From CAIWXH01 sp964555675 (GTDB taxonomy: Bacteria; Chloroflexota; Chloroflexia; Chloroflexales; Chloroflexaceae): 26,122 bases of DNA. Below the pieces are notes generated by a model. That model searched no databases. It saw only the letters and a program-made list of their open reading frames with translations, and was not told the DNA's origin. The stretch's first letter is position 1. Each line of letters opens with the position of its first letter. The stretch covers positions 1-26,122 of the forward strand of contig CAZKTU010000074.1 of the NCBI GenBank assembly GCA_964555675.1. Direction: 5' to 3'. This document shows, piece by piece, positions 15,489-22,330 of the stretch. A program made the translations under genes and the position numbers.

Positions 15489-15521
15489 GCCCTTGAAGGG
15501 CGTCTCTGCCCGTGCTACAGT
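15489..15521 (+). promoter_or_regulatory. Sigma-70 promoter with palindrome over the -35 box (REC-Hpt gene)
   Basis: TTGAAG (15493-15498), exactly 17 bases, then TACAGT (15516-15521), preceded by TGC so the -10 is also extended. The perfect palindrome GCCCTTGAAGGGC (15489-15501) covers the -35 box and could be an operator. Predicted start of transcription is about 15528, 24 bases before the ATG at 15552. Confidence 0.55.
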
Positions 15522-15551
15522 GACGAAAACACCCGTGAAAGCGAGCGCCAC

Positions 15552-16520
15552 ATGACTGGACACGTCGCCCTTCCCGTGTTCCTGCTCTCTGCGATCGCAC
15601 TGCTGCTGCCTCTCGCCGCCCTCGCCTGCGGGCTGCGGCGCCCTGGCATCTTTGTGTACCCGGCATCAGGCGTCGCCCAGGGGGCGCAGCCCCGCCCGCC
15701 CCTCGCGCTGCACGCGTCGCTCGGGCAGCAGCCTGGGCCCTCGGCGGCCACGCGGGCGCCGCGCGTCCTGCTTGTCGAGGATGACCCGACGAACCAGCTG
15801 CAGATCGCCCATCTGGTGCGCCTGCTCGGCCATCCGCTCGAGGTGGCCGACAGCGGGGCCCAAGCCATGATCGCCCTTGAGCAAGGCCCCTTCGCCTTTG
15901 CGCTGCTCGACATGGATCTGCCCGACACCGACGGCATCACCCTGGCTGAGACGATCTGCCGGCGCTGGCCCCCCCGTGACCGCCCGTACCTGCTTGCGCT
16001 GACCGCCAGCCTGGCCGTGGGCGAGCGCGAGCGCTGCCTCGCCGCCGGGATGGAGGACTACCTGACCAAGCCAGTCAGCCTCCAGGCCCTGGGCCGGGCC
16101 CTGGCGGCGCCGTCGATGCGGCCCGCGGAGCTGGACCCGCTCGCCCTGGCCCCGCTCCCCCAGAGCGCCGGCATGGACTGGGCGCGCGAGTGGCTGGAGA
16201 ACCACGGCCGGCAGACCTTCGAGCGGGTGGCGCGGCTCTATCTGGAGGACGCCGCCCGGATCGTCGCTGCGATGGGCGTGGCCGGCGCGACGTGCCGGGG
16301 CGCCGAGCTGGCCCGCCTGGCCCATAAGCTCAAGTCGAGCAGCGCCATTGTGGGGGCCGCCCGGCTCAGCCGGCTCTGTGCCAGCCTCGAAGCGGCCGCC
16401 GCGGCCGAGGATCCCGGCTTGTGGCGGGCCTATGTGGCCGCGATCGAGGCCGAGTTTCAGCGCGTGCGTGGCAGCCTGCTCGCCCCCGGGGCGGGCGGCG
16501 CTCAGCGCGAGATCGGCTGA
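15552..16520 (+). CDS. Membrane-anchored REC-Hpt phosphorelay protein
   Basis: 322 aa. An N-terminal membrane helix (about 4-27, FLLSAIALLLPLAALA) is followed after a linker by a receiver domain (about 72-190; LLVEDDP acidic pocket, phospho-acceptor D120 in LLDMDLPDTDG, K173 in LTKPV) and an Hpt domain (about 210-310) with phospho-His H258 in AHKLKSSSAIV. There is no kinase or output domain, so it should act as a phosphate-shuttling intermediate. The Hpt half closely resembles that of the hybrid kinase at 17548-20130. Start 15552 is placed by the promoter at 15493-15521; the upstream part of the open frame would lie within that promoter. The end overlaps the convergent response regulator by 19 bases. 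Confidence 0.85.
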   Translation: MTGHVALPVFLLSAIALLLPLAALACGLRRPGIFVYPASGVAQGAQPRPPLALHASLGQQPGPSAATRAPRVLLVEDDPTNQLQIAHLVRLLGHPLEVADSGAQAMIALEQGPFAFALLDMDLPDTDGITLAETICRRWPPRDRPYLLALTASLAVGERERCLAAGMEDYLTKPVSLQALGRALAAPSMRPAELDPLALAPLPQSAGMDWAREWLENHGRQTFERVARLYLEDAARIVAAMGVAGATCRGAELARLAHKLKSSSAIVGAARLSRLCASLEAAAAAEDPGLWRAYVAAIEAEFQRVRGSLLAPGAGGAQREIG

Positions 16521-17200
16521 TTGGCGGGGAGAGCGGCCAGCCCCTGGCGGTAGGCGTAGATCACCAGCTCGAGGCGGCTGTCGAGGGCCAGCTTGGCGAA
16601 GATCGAGGTCAGGTGGTGGCGCACCGTGGTGTCGCTGATCGACAGGCGGTCGGCGATCAGCTTGTTCTGGAGACCCTCGCAGATGAGGCCGATCACCTGC
16701 AGCTCGCGCTCGGTGAGGCTGGCGATCTTGGCGGCCTCGGGGTCGAGCTCGCCGCCGCGGGCCCGCGCGAGCTCGGTCACCACGTTGGCCACCAGGCTCG
16801 CGTCGAGCCAGGCCCGGCCCGCGTGGACGTGCTCGATCGCCTGCACGAGCAGCTGCGGCGAGTGCTCTTTGAGCACCAGGCCGGCCGCGCCGAGGTGGAC
16901 GGCCTGCCGATGCAGCTCAGCCTCGCGCAGGCCGGTCAGCACGATGATGCGGGCCGCGTGGGCGACGGCGCGCAGCCCCGGGATGAGTTCGAGCCCGCTC
17001 TCTGCGCCTAGGTCGAGGTCGAGCAGGATCACGTCGGGTTGCTCGTGGCGGGCGGCCTCGAGGGCCATCGCCCTGGAGCCCGCCTCGCTCACCACCAGTA
17101 GACCGGCGTGGCGCTCGAGCAGCAGGCGCAGGCCGCAGCGCACGACCTCGTGGTCATCGACGAGCAGAATCCGAATGGCGGATTGTGGCGAAGCCATCAT
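16502..17200 (-). CDS. NarL/FixJ-family response regulator (REC-LuxR HTH)
   Basis: 232 aa. The receiver domain (about 9-125) has the acidic pair D15-D16 in ILLVDDHEVV, phospho-acceptor D61 in VILLDLDLG, a Thr in IIVLTG and Lys in LVLKEHSP. The C-terminal LuxR-type helix-turn-helix (about 160-220) reads LTERELQVIGLICEGLQNKL, then IADRLSISDTTVRHHLTSIF. It is the only DNA-binding output of this phosphorelay locus. Start 17200 has GGAGGTG (17213-17207) six bases before it, whereas the frame stays open 43 codons further upstream without a ribosome binding site. A second ATG directly follows. Likely phosphorylated through the neighbouring kinase and Hpt domains (inference). Confidence 0.92.
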   Translation of the reverse strand: MMASPQSAIRILLVDDHEVVRCGLRLLLERHAGLLVVSEAGSRAMALEAARHEQPDVILLDLDLGAESGLELIPGLRAVAHAARIIVLTGLREAELHRQAVHLGAAGLVLKEHSPQLLVQAIEHVHAGRAWLDASLVANVVTELARARGGELDPEAAKIASLTERELQVIGLICEGLQNKLIADRLSISDTTVRHHLTSIFAKLALDSRLELVIYAYRQGLAALPANQPISR

Positions 17201-17425
17201 CACACGCACCTCCAGACAACCGAGGGTCCAGGCTCGCGGGCTGTCTCGAGCCTGTGTTCGGCACGCGTGGCGGGTTGTGACGCGGCGCTGCGTCTGCGAA
17301 CGAGGCCTGGGCTCAGACTCCGGCTTCACGACGGAGTGGCGAGCCTGTCGCAGCGGTGCCTGGTGTGCGCGGCAGGAAGCTTTGGGCGCCCGCGCAACAG
17401 CCAGGTGCAGTGAGATGATAGCTGC

Positions 17426-17454
17426 ATTATAGCGCCCCCGGCGGCTCGCGGCAA
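17426..17454 (-). promoter_or_regulatory. Sigma-70 promoter of the response regulator gene
   Basis: On the minus strand TTGCCG (17454-17449), exactly 17 bases, then a perfect TATAAT (17431-17426). The transcript would start near 17419, leaving an unusually long leader of about 220 bases before the ATG at 17200. Confidence 0.65.
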
Positions 17455-17469
17455 CTAGCGGTGCTAGTT
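17453..17469. promoter_or_regulatory. 17-bp palindrome in the divergent regulator/kinase promoter region
   Basis: AACTAGC-GGT-GCTAGTT is a perfect seven-base inverted repeat with a three-base centre. It touches the -35 box of the response regulator promoter and lies about 25 bases upstream of the kinase -10, so an operator for both directions is likely. Five Ts at its right end also make it look like a plus-strand terminator, but no plus-strand gene runs into it. Confidence 0.45.
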
Positions 17470-17494
17470 TTTACCACAACTTAACAGGCAAAAC

Positions 17495-17503
17495 TGGTAC
17501 ATT
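17495..17503 (+). promoter_or_regulatory. Possible extended -10 promoter of the hybrid kinase
   Basis: TGG-TACATT resembles the extended -10 elements elsewhere in the window; transcription would start near 17510, 38 bases before the ATG at 17548. No clear -35 box. Confidence 0.35.
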
Positions 17504-17547
17504 ATCGTACAGGGTTTCACCTACGCATATGAGCCTGTAGCATTCGC

Positions 17548-20130
17548 ATGAGCTGGCTGAGCCTGCCGTCCCTCATTCTGGTGTGCCTGTTCGGGGCGGC
17601 CTGCCTGACGATGGCCTGGGCGGCCCGGCGCTGGGGGTCTACGCGACCGCCGGCGAGCCTGGCCCCACAGCCTGAGGGCCCGGATCGTCAGGCCTTCCTG
17701 GCCGCTGCCAGCGAGCGGCTGGCCGCCTCGTTGGAGTACGAGACCACGCTCGCGACGATCACGGACCTGGCCGTGCCGGCTCTCGGGGAGCTCTGCGCGA
17801 TCCATATGCTGACCCGCGACGGGGCTACGCGGCGGGTCGCCGTGGCGGCCGTCGACCCCGCCGCGCGCGCGCTCTTCGAGGAGCTGGACGACGCCTACCC
17901 GCCGCCGGCCGATGCGCCCTGCGGCTATCCCCTGGCGATTCGCGCCGGCCAGCCCGCCCTCGAGTCCCACGGGGCCCATGTTCCCGCCGCGGGGGCGGCC
18001 CTGGGCGACCGGCGCGAGGAGTTGATCGCGCGCCTGGGGGTGGCCGCGACACTCACGGCGCCCCTGATCGCCGCCGAGGGCGTCCTCGGGGCGATCACCC
18101 TGGCCGCCCTGGCCCCGGGGCGGCGCTACGGGCCCGCCGACCTTGAGCTGGCCCAGGAGCTGGCGCGCCGCGCGGCCCAGGCCCTCGCCAATGCCCAGAC
18201 TGTGGCCGACCTACGGGCCGCCGTGGCACAGGCGACGGCCGCCGGCGAGGCTCGCTCGACCTTCCTGGCCCAGGCCGCTCATGAGGTGCGCACGCCCCTT
18301 GTGGGCATTGTCGGCCTCAGCGACCTGCTGCTCGGCACCGAGCTGGACCCGTGGCAGCGGCGTCTCGTCGCCATGCTGCAGAGTAGCGCTACCATTCTGA
18401 TGGCGGCCACAGCCGACGCTCTCGAGCTGGTGAAGATCGAGGCGGGCAAGCTCGAGCTGCGGGCTGCGCCCGTGGACCTGCTGGTCTGTGTCGAGGAGGC
18501 CCTCGACCTCGTCGCGACACAGGCCGAGGCTCGGGGGCTGGACCTCTCATATACGGTCGCCCCTGGCACGCCGCCCGTGGTGATCGGCGACCACGGCCGG
18601 CTCCGCCAGGTCCTGGTCAACCTGCTCAGCAATGCGGTCAAGTTCACCGAGCGCGGTAGCGTGACGGTGAGCGTCGGCGGCGCGCCGGCGGGCCCGAGGG
18701 CGGGCCAGTGGCAACTGCACCTGACGGTGCGCGACACGGGCATCGGGATCGCCCCCGAGGAGCAGCCGCGACTGTTCCTGCCGTTCAGTCAACTCGGCTC
18801 GGCCGCGCCCCTGCAGGCCGGGGGGAGCGGGCTGGGGCTCGCCATCAGCAAAGAGCTCTGCGAGCTGATGGGCGGCTCGCTCGCCGTCGCGAGCAGGCCG
18901 GGTCAGGGGGCCAGCTTCCGCGTCTCGCTCAGGGTCGAGGCGCGCCCCGATCTGCAGGGGGCCGCGCCCCTCGGTCGCGACCAGACCCTGGCCGGCCTGC
19001 GGCTGCTGCTGATCGGGCCGCCGCTGCCGAGCCGTCAGGCCCTTGCCGAGCAGGCCCAGGCCTGGGGCATGCTGGTACAGACGACGGCGCCCGAGCAGCT
19101 CGCGACGGCCCTCGAAGGGCAGGGCGAGGGGTACGACCTTGTGATCACCTGCCTCGCCCCCGGGTCGGCCTCGCCGGCCCTGACGGGCCTCGACGGCATC
19201 CCGCAGCTGCTGTTGCTGCCGCTGGGGCTGGGCGGCGCGGCGCTGCAGGGCGAGCCTCTCGCGGTGCTGACCATGCCGCCGAAGTTCACCCAGCTCTACG
19301 CCGCCCTGGTTGAGCACTTTGGGGCGGGGCGGGGCGGGCCGGCGGCCGCGAGCTCCGCGGCCCCGGACGAACGGCGGGCGCTGCGTTTCCTGGTCGCTGA
19401 GGACGACGAGGTCCATCAGCTGGTGATCCTGCGGCTTCTGGCCCGCCTGGGCCACGACGCGACCCTGGTCGCCGACGGTGCGGCGGCCCTCGAGGCCCTG
19501 CTGGCGGCCAGATTCCAGGTCGCGCTGCTCGACCTGCAGCTGCCCGGGCTGGGCGGGCGCGAGGTGGCCGAGGGGCTGATCGCCGAGCGGCCCGCCGGGG
19601 CGCGCCCCTACCTGGTCGCCCTCTCGGCCTTCACGACCGCCGAGCAGCGACGGGAGCTCCTGGCGGCGGGCATAGACGCTTACCTGGGCAAGCCCCTCAC
19701 CGAATCGGCCCTGGCCGACCTGCTGAGCCGCGTCGAGGGCCGGCTGCGCGGGCTGGACGGGCCCGAGCAGGCGTCCCCGATCGATCTGGTGCGCCTGCGA
19801 AGCAGCCTGTACGAGCAGACGCCTGAGCTTCTGGAGCAGCTCGTGAGCGCCTATCTGGGCAATGGGCCGCAGCTCCTGGCGAGTCTGCGCGCCGGCCTGG
19901 AGGGCGCAGACCCCTCGCTCATGGCTCGGGCCCTCCACAGGCTGCGCTCGAGCAGCGCCATTGTCACGGCCGACGAGCTGGCCGAGCTTTGCGCCGAGCT
20001 GGAGCAGCAGCTCGCGACGGGCCGGCCCGAGCAGTGGGCCGCGGCGGTGGAAGCGATCGAGGCGGCCTATGGGCGGGTCGAGCGCGCCCTGCGCGGCGGC
20101 GCGACCCGCGCTTCTTCGGCGGGCGAGTAG
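17548..20130 (+). CDS. Hybrid sensor histidine kinase: TM-GAF-HisKA-HATPase-(pseudo)REC-REC-Hpt
   Basis: 860 aa. One membrane helix (about 5-26), a GAF sensor domain (about 48-215), dimerisation/phosphoacceptor domain with H245 in AAHEVRTPLVGIVGLSDLLL, ATPase with N358 (VNLLSNAVKFTERG), D396 (DTGIGIAPEEQ) and the GGSGLGLA loop (425-432). Residues about 480-590 look like a receiver that has lost its phospho-Asp (YDLVITCLAP). A complete receiver follows (D619/D620, D662 in LLDLQLPG, K715), and a C-terminal Hpt with H797 in LHRLRSSSAIV. All steps His-Asp-His are therefore in one chain, ready to pass phosphate to the response regulator at 16502-17200. The ATG has no obvious ribosome binding site. 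The GAF ligand is unknown. Confidence 0.92.
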   Translation: MSWLSLPSLILVCLFGAACLTMAWAARRWGSTRPPASLAPQPEGPDRQAFLAAASERLAASLEYETTLATITDLAVPALGELCAIHMLTRDGATRRVAVAAVDPAARALFEELDDAYPPPADAPCGYPLAIRAGQPALESHGAHVPAAGAALGDRREELIARLGVAATLTAPLIAAEGVLGAITLAALAPGRRYGPADLELAQELARRAAQALANAQTVADLRAAVAQATAAGEARSTFLAQAAHEVRTPLVGIVGLSDLLLGTELDPWQRRLVAMLQSSATILMAATADALELVKIEAGKLELRAAPVDLLVCVEEALDLVATQAEARGLDLSYTVAPGTPPVVIGDHGRLRQVLVNLLSNAVKFTERGSVTVSVGGAPAGPRAGQWQLHLTVRDTGIGIAPEEQPRLFLPFSQLGSAAPLQAGGSGLGLAISKELCELMGGSLAVASRPGQGASFRVSLRVEARPDLQGAAPLGRDQTLAGLRLLLIGPPLPSRQALAEQAQAWGMLVQTTAPEQLATALEGQGEGYDLVITCLAPGSASPALTGLDGIPQLLLLPLGLGGAALQGEPLAVLTMPPKFTQLYAALVEHFGAGRGGPAAASSAAPDERRALRFLVAEDDEVHQLVILRLLARLGHDATLVADGAAALEALLAARFQVALLDLQLPGLGGREVAEGLIAERPAGARPYLVALSAFTTAEQRRELLAAGIDAYLGKPLTESALADLLSRVEGRLRGLDGPEQASPIDLVRLRSSLYEQTPELLEQLVSAYLGNGPQLLASLRAGLEGADPSLMARALHRLRSSSAIVTADELAELCAELEQQLATGRPEQWAAAVEAIEAAYGRVERALRGGATRASSAGE

Positions 20131-20167
20131 GGCGGGGCGGGGTGCATCAAACGGCAGTGCGCTGTCG

Positions 20168-20173
20168 TATAAT
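20168..20173 (+). promoter_or_regulatory. -10 box (TATAAT) upstream of the zinc-ribbon/FHA gene
   Basis: A perfect TATAAT 42 bases before the ATG. The -35 region (CATCAA at 17 bases) is poor. Confidence 0.4.
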
Positions 20174-20215
20174 TGAGGCTATCGCTCGCTCCGGAGAAGA
20201 AAGGTCGGCGATCTT

Positions 20216-20959
20216 ATGCCCTTCTGCCCTCAGTGCGGCGTCGAGAATCCTACGACGGCGCGCTTTTGCGACCAGTGCGGCGCCGTGCTGATTGCGGTGC
20301 CGGTGCAGGGCCGCCCGGTGGTGCCGGCCACCCCGGTGACGCCCGCCCCGCCGCCCGCCCCCGTGGCCGGCCCGGTCTCGGCCGGCCCGGCCTCCGCCGG
20401 CCCGAGCCTCTGCCCCCAGTGCGGCACGGCGGTGATCCCCGGCGAGGCCTTCTGCGACAACTGCGGCGCGGCCCTCCTGGGCGGCATGCGTCCGGCCCCC
20501 GCCGTCGCCGCGCCCACGCTGCCCTACGGCGGGGTGCCCGCCCAGCCGAGCTACCCGCCGCCGCAGCCCGCGCAGCCCGCGCCTGTGGTCAGCCCCGTGC
20601 CGCCACCGCCTCCGGCCCCGCCGGCCAGGGCCGCCCTCGCGCCCGCCAGCCTGCTGGTGCGCTCGTCGGGCGCGGGCCTGCCTTTGCCCGCCGTGACCCA
20701 GGCCGTGATCGGGCGCTCGGACCCGGTCAGCAACTTCTTCCCCGATCTCGATCTGACGCCCCACGGGGCCGTCGAGGGCGGGGTGGGCCGCAGGCACGCC
20801 CGGCTCTTTGTGCAGGGCGGCCAGATCTTCGTCGAGGATCTGGACAGCACCAACGGCACCTTCCGCAACGGCGCGCGCCTCGCGCCTCGCCAGCCGACGC
20901 CCCTGGCGAACGGGGATGAGCTGCGGCTGGGGAACCTCGCGCTGACGGTGCAGCTATAA
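20216..20959 (+). CDS. Double zinc-ribbon, FHA-domain protein
   Basis: 247 aa. Two short zinc ribbons of the C-x2-C...C-x2-C type stand at about residues 4-22 (FCPQCG, FCDQCG) and 65-84 (LCPQCG, FCDNCG). Each is followed by a Pro/Ala-rich linker, the second about 60 residues long. The C-terminal FHA domain (about 145-247) has GRSDP, GRRHARL and DLDSTNGTFRNGARL, the residues that read phosphothreonine, and ends with GDELRLGNLALTVQL. No membrane segment. FHA domains bind partners phosphorylated by Ser/Thr kinases; none is encoded in this window, so its partner is elsewhere. A GAAAGG-type ribosome binding site lies rather far (about 13 bases) upstream. Confidence 0.88.
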   Translation: MPFCPQCGVENPTTARFCDQCGAVLIAVPVQGRPVVPATPVTPAPPPAPVAGPVSAGPASAGPSLCPQCGTAVIPGEAFCDNCGAALLGGMRPAPAVAAPTLPYGGVPAQPSYPPPQPAQPAPVVSPVPPPPPAPPARAALAPASLLVRSSGAGLPLPAVTQAVIGRSDPVSNFFPDLDLTPHGAVEGGVGRRHARLFVQGGQIFVEDLDSTNGTFRNGARLAPRQPTPLANGDELRLGNLALTVQL

Positions 20960-20960
20960 T
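20955..20960 (+). promoter_or_regulatory. -10 box overlapping the FHA gene stop codon
   Basis: TATAAT contains the TAA stop (20957-20959) of the FHA gene and lies 46 bases before the next ATG, which would give the ketopantoate reductase its own transcript. The -35 region is weak. Confidence 0.35.
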
Positions 20961-21006
20961 GGCGCACTAGCCAGGCGTGTTTCTGAGTGTATGACGAGAG
21001 GCCGCG

Positions 21007-21933
21007 ATGCGGATTGCAGTGGTGGGCGTGGGCGGCGTGGGCGGCTATTTCGGCGGGCGGCTGTCTGAGGCGGGGCACGCGGTCTATATGCTCGCCCGCG
21101 GGGCCCACCTCGCGGCGATCCGCGCCGATGGGCTGCGGGTCGAGAGTGTCGCCGGCAGCTTCACCGCGCGACCGGCGGGGGCCACCGACAGCCCGGCCGA
21201 GGTCGGCCCGGTCGACGTGGTCCTGGTGGGGGTTAAGGCCTGGCAGCTGCCGGCGGCGGCGGCCACCCTCGGGCCGCTGCTAGGGCCCGACACGGCGGTG
21301 GTGCCTCTGCTCAACGGGGTCGAGTCGGCGGACATCGTCGCCGCGGCCGTGGGGCCCGCCCATACCCTGGGCGGCCTGTGCCGGATCATTGCCGAGATCG
21401 CGGGGCCAGGGCTGATCCGCCACAGCGGGATCGAGCCCTCGCTGGCCTTCGGCGAGCTCGACAACCGGCCTAGCCCGCGCGCCGAAGCGCTGCTGGCCGC
21501 CTTCACTGCGGCCGGGGTGCGGGCGAACATCCCCGCCGACATTCACGTCGCGATCTGGGAGAAGTTTGTGCTCATCTGCACCTGGAGCGGCCTGGGCGCG
21601 ATCACCAGGGCGCCCGTCGGGGTCTGGCGGGCCATCCCCGAGACGCGGGCCCTGGCGCGCCAGGTGGCCGCCGAGGTGACCGCGGTGGCGCTCGCGCGCG
21701 GCGTCGCCGTCCCCCCGGGCCTGGGCGAGACCACAATTGGCTTTCTCGACCAGGTGCCCCCGGGCGGCACCGCCTCGATGCAACGCGACCTGATGGAGGG
21801 CCGCCCCTCGGAGCTCGAGGCCCAGAGCGGCGCCGTGGTGCGCCTCGGCGCGGCGGTGGGCGTGCCCACGCCGGCCAATGCCTTCATCTACGCCAGCCTG
21901 CTGCCCCAGGAGCGCGCCGCCCGTGGCGGCTAG
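21007..21933 (+). CDS. panE: 2-dehydropantoate 2-reductase (ketopantoate reductase family)
   Basis: 308 aa, the normal family length. It would reduce ketopantoate to pantoate with NADPH in pantothenate/CoA synthesis. The N-terminal Rossmann motif reads VVGVGGVGGYFGGRLSEAG; VLVGVKAWQL contains the conserved Lys near the nucleotide, and the C-terminal helical domain has the catalytic-type Lys in IWEKFVLICTWSGLGA, followed by a TASMQRDLMEGRPSELE segment that is a hallmark of the family (S-M-x-D-x2-x-G-R-x-S/T-E). GAGAGG lies eight bases upstream of the ATG. Several paralogues of this family act on other 2-ketoacids, so the exact substrate is not certain. No other pantothenate gene is adjacent. 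Confidence 0.88.
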   Translation: MRIAVVGVGGVGGYFGGRLSEAGHAVYMLARGAHLAAIRADGLRVESVAGSFTARPAGATDSPAEVGPVDVVLVGVKAWQLPAAAATLGPLLGPDTAVVPLLNGVESADIVAAAVGPAHTLGGLCRIIAEIAGPGLIRHSGIEPSLAFGELDNRPSPRAEALLAAFTAAGVRANIPADIHVAIWEKFVLICTWSGLGAITRAPVGVWRAIPETRALARQVAAEVTAVALARGVAVPPGLGETTIGFLDQVPPGGTASMQRDLMEGRPSELEAQSGAVVRLGAAVGVPTPANAFIYASLLPQERAARGG

Positions 21934-21963
21934 TTGTGCCAGCGAGAAGTCCTTTGCCAGTTC

Positions 21964-22040
21964 TGACCAAAGACCAGCGACCAAAGACCAAGGCCGGGCT
22001 CCGGCTGAGCAGTTGGTCTTTGGTCTTTGGTCCTTGGTCG
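21964..22040. repeat. Inverted heptamer repeats forming a 28-bp imperfect hairpin
   Basis: Four GACCAAA-type heptamers (21965-21992) face four TTGGTCT-type heptamers (22013-22040). Folded, 24 of 28 positions pair, with a 21-base loop that itself holds GCCGG/CCGGC. It lies 30 bases after the ketopantoate reductase stop and before the aminopeptidase gene. It may end or protect the transcript; no T-run follows. Confidence 0.85.
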
Positions 22041-22120
22041 CAACCAGACAGACATCTCCGGAGAGCTCTACTAGGGACTTAGAGGGGCCTGGCCTCTCCA
22101 AGCCACCCGACTAATCTGAA

Positions 22121-22330
22121 TAAGGAGCCCAACGTATGAGTGTGCAGCGTCTCGACCGCGTGGTGACGGCCCTGCNNNNNNNNNNNNNNNNNNNNNNNNN
22201 NNNNNNNNNNNNNNNNNNNNNNNNNNNNNNNNNNNNNNNNNNNNNNNNNNNNNNNNNNNNNNNNNNNNNNNNNNNTAAGGAGCCCAACGTATGAGTGTGC
22301 AGCGTCTCGACCGCGTGGTGACGGCCCTGC
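22121..22330. other. Scaffold gap of 100 N flanked by an exact 55-bp duplicate (assembly artefact)
   Basis: Bases 22121-22175 and 22276-22330 are identical over 55 positions and border a run of exactly 100 N (22176-22275). This is what appears when two contigs overlapping by an assembler word length are joined by a default gap. The first copy carries a false second start (ATG 22136) of the aminopeptidase gene. Confidence 0.9.

Larger units (their letters stand above)
17201..17547. other. Divergent intergenic region (response regulator / hybrid kinase)
   Basis: About 350 bases. The right 120 bases hold the two promoters and the palindrome described separately. The left 220 bases are the predicted leader of the response regulator; its open frame continues but codes Arg/Thr-rich sequence without family likeness. 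I see no recognised riboswitch or small RNA gene. Confidence 0.4.

Noticed and set aside
17453..17472. Rho-independent terminator on the plus strand
   Set aside because: The stem and T-run fit, but no plus-strand gene or transcript is known to enter from the left; a promoter-region operator is more sensible.
22136..22175. Second aminopeptidase gene start
   Set aside because: Exact copy of 22291-22330 next to a 100-N gap; treated as an assembly duplicate.
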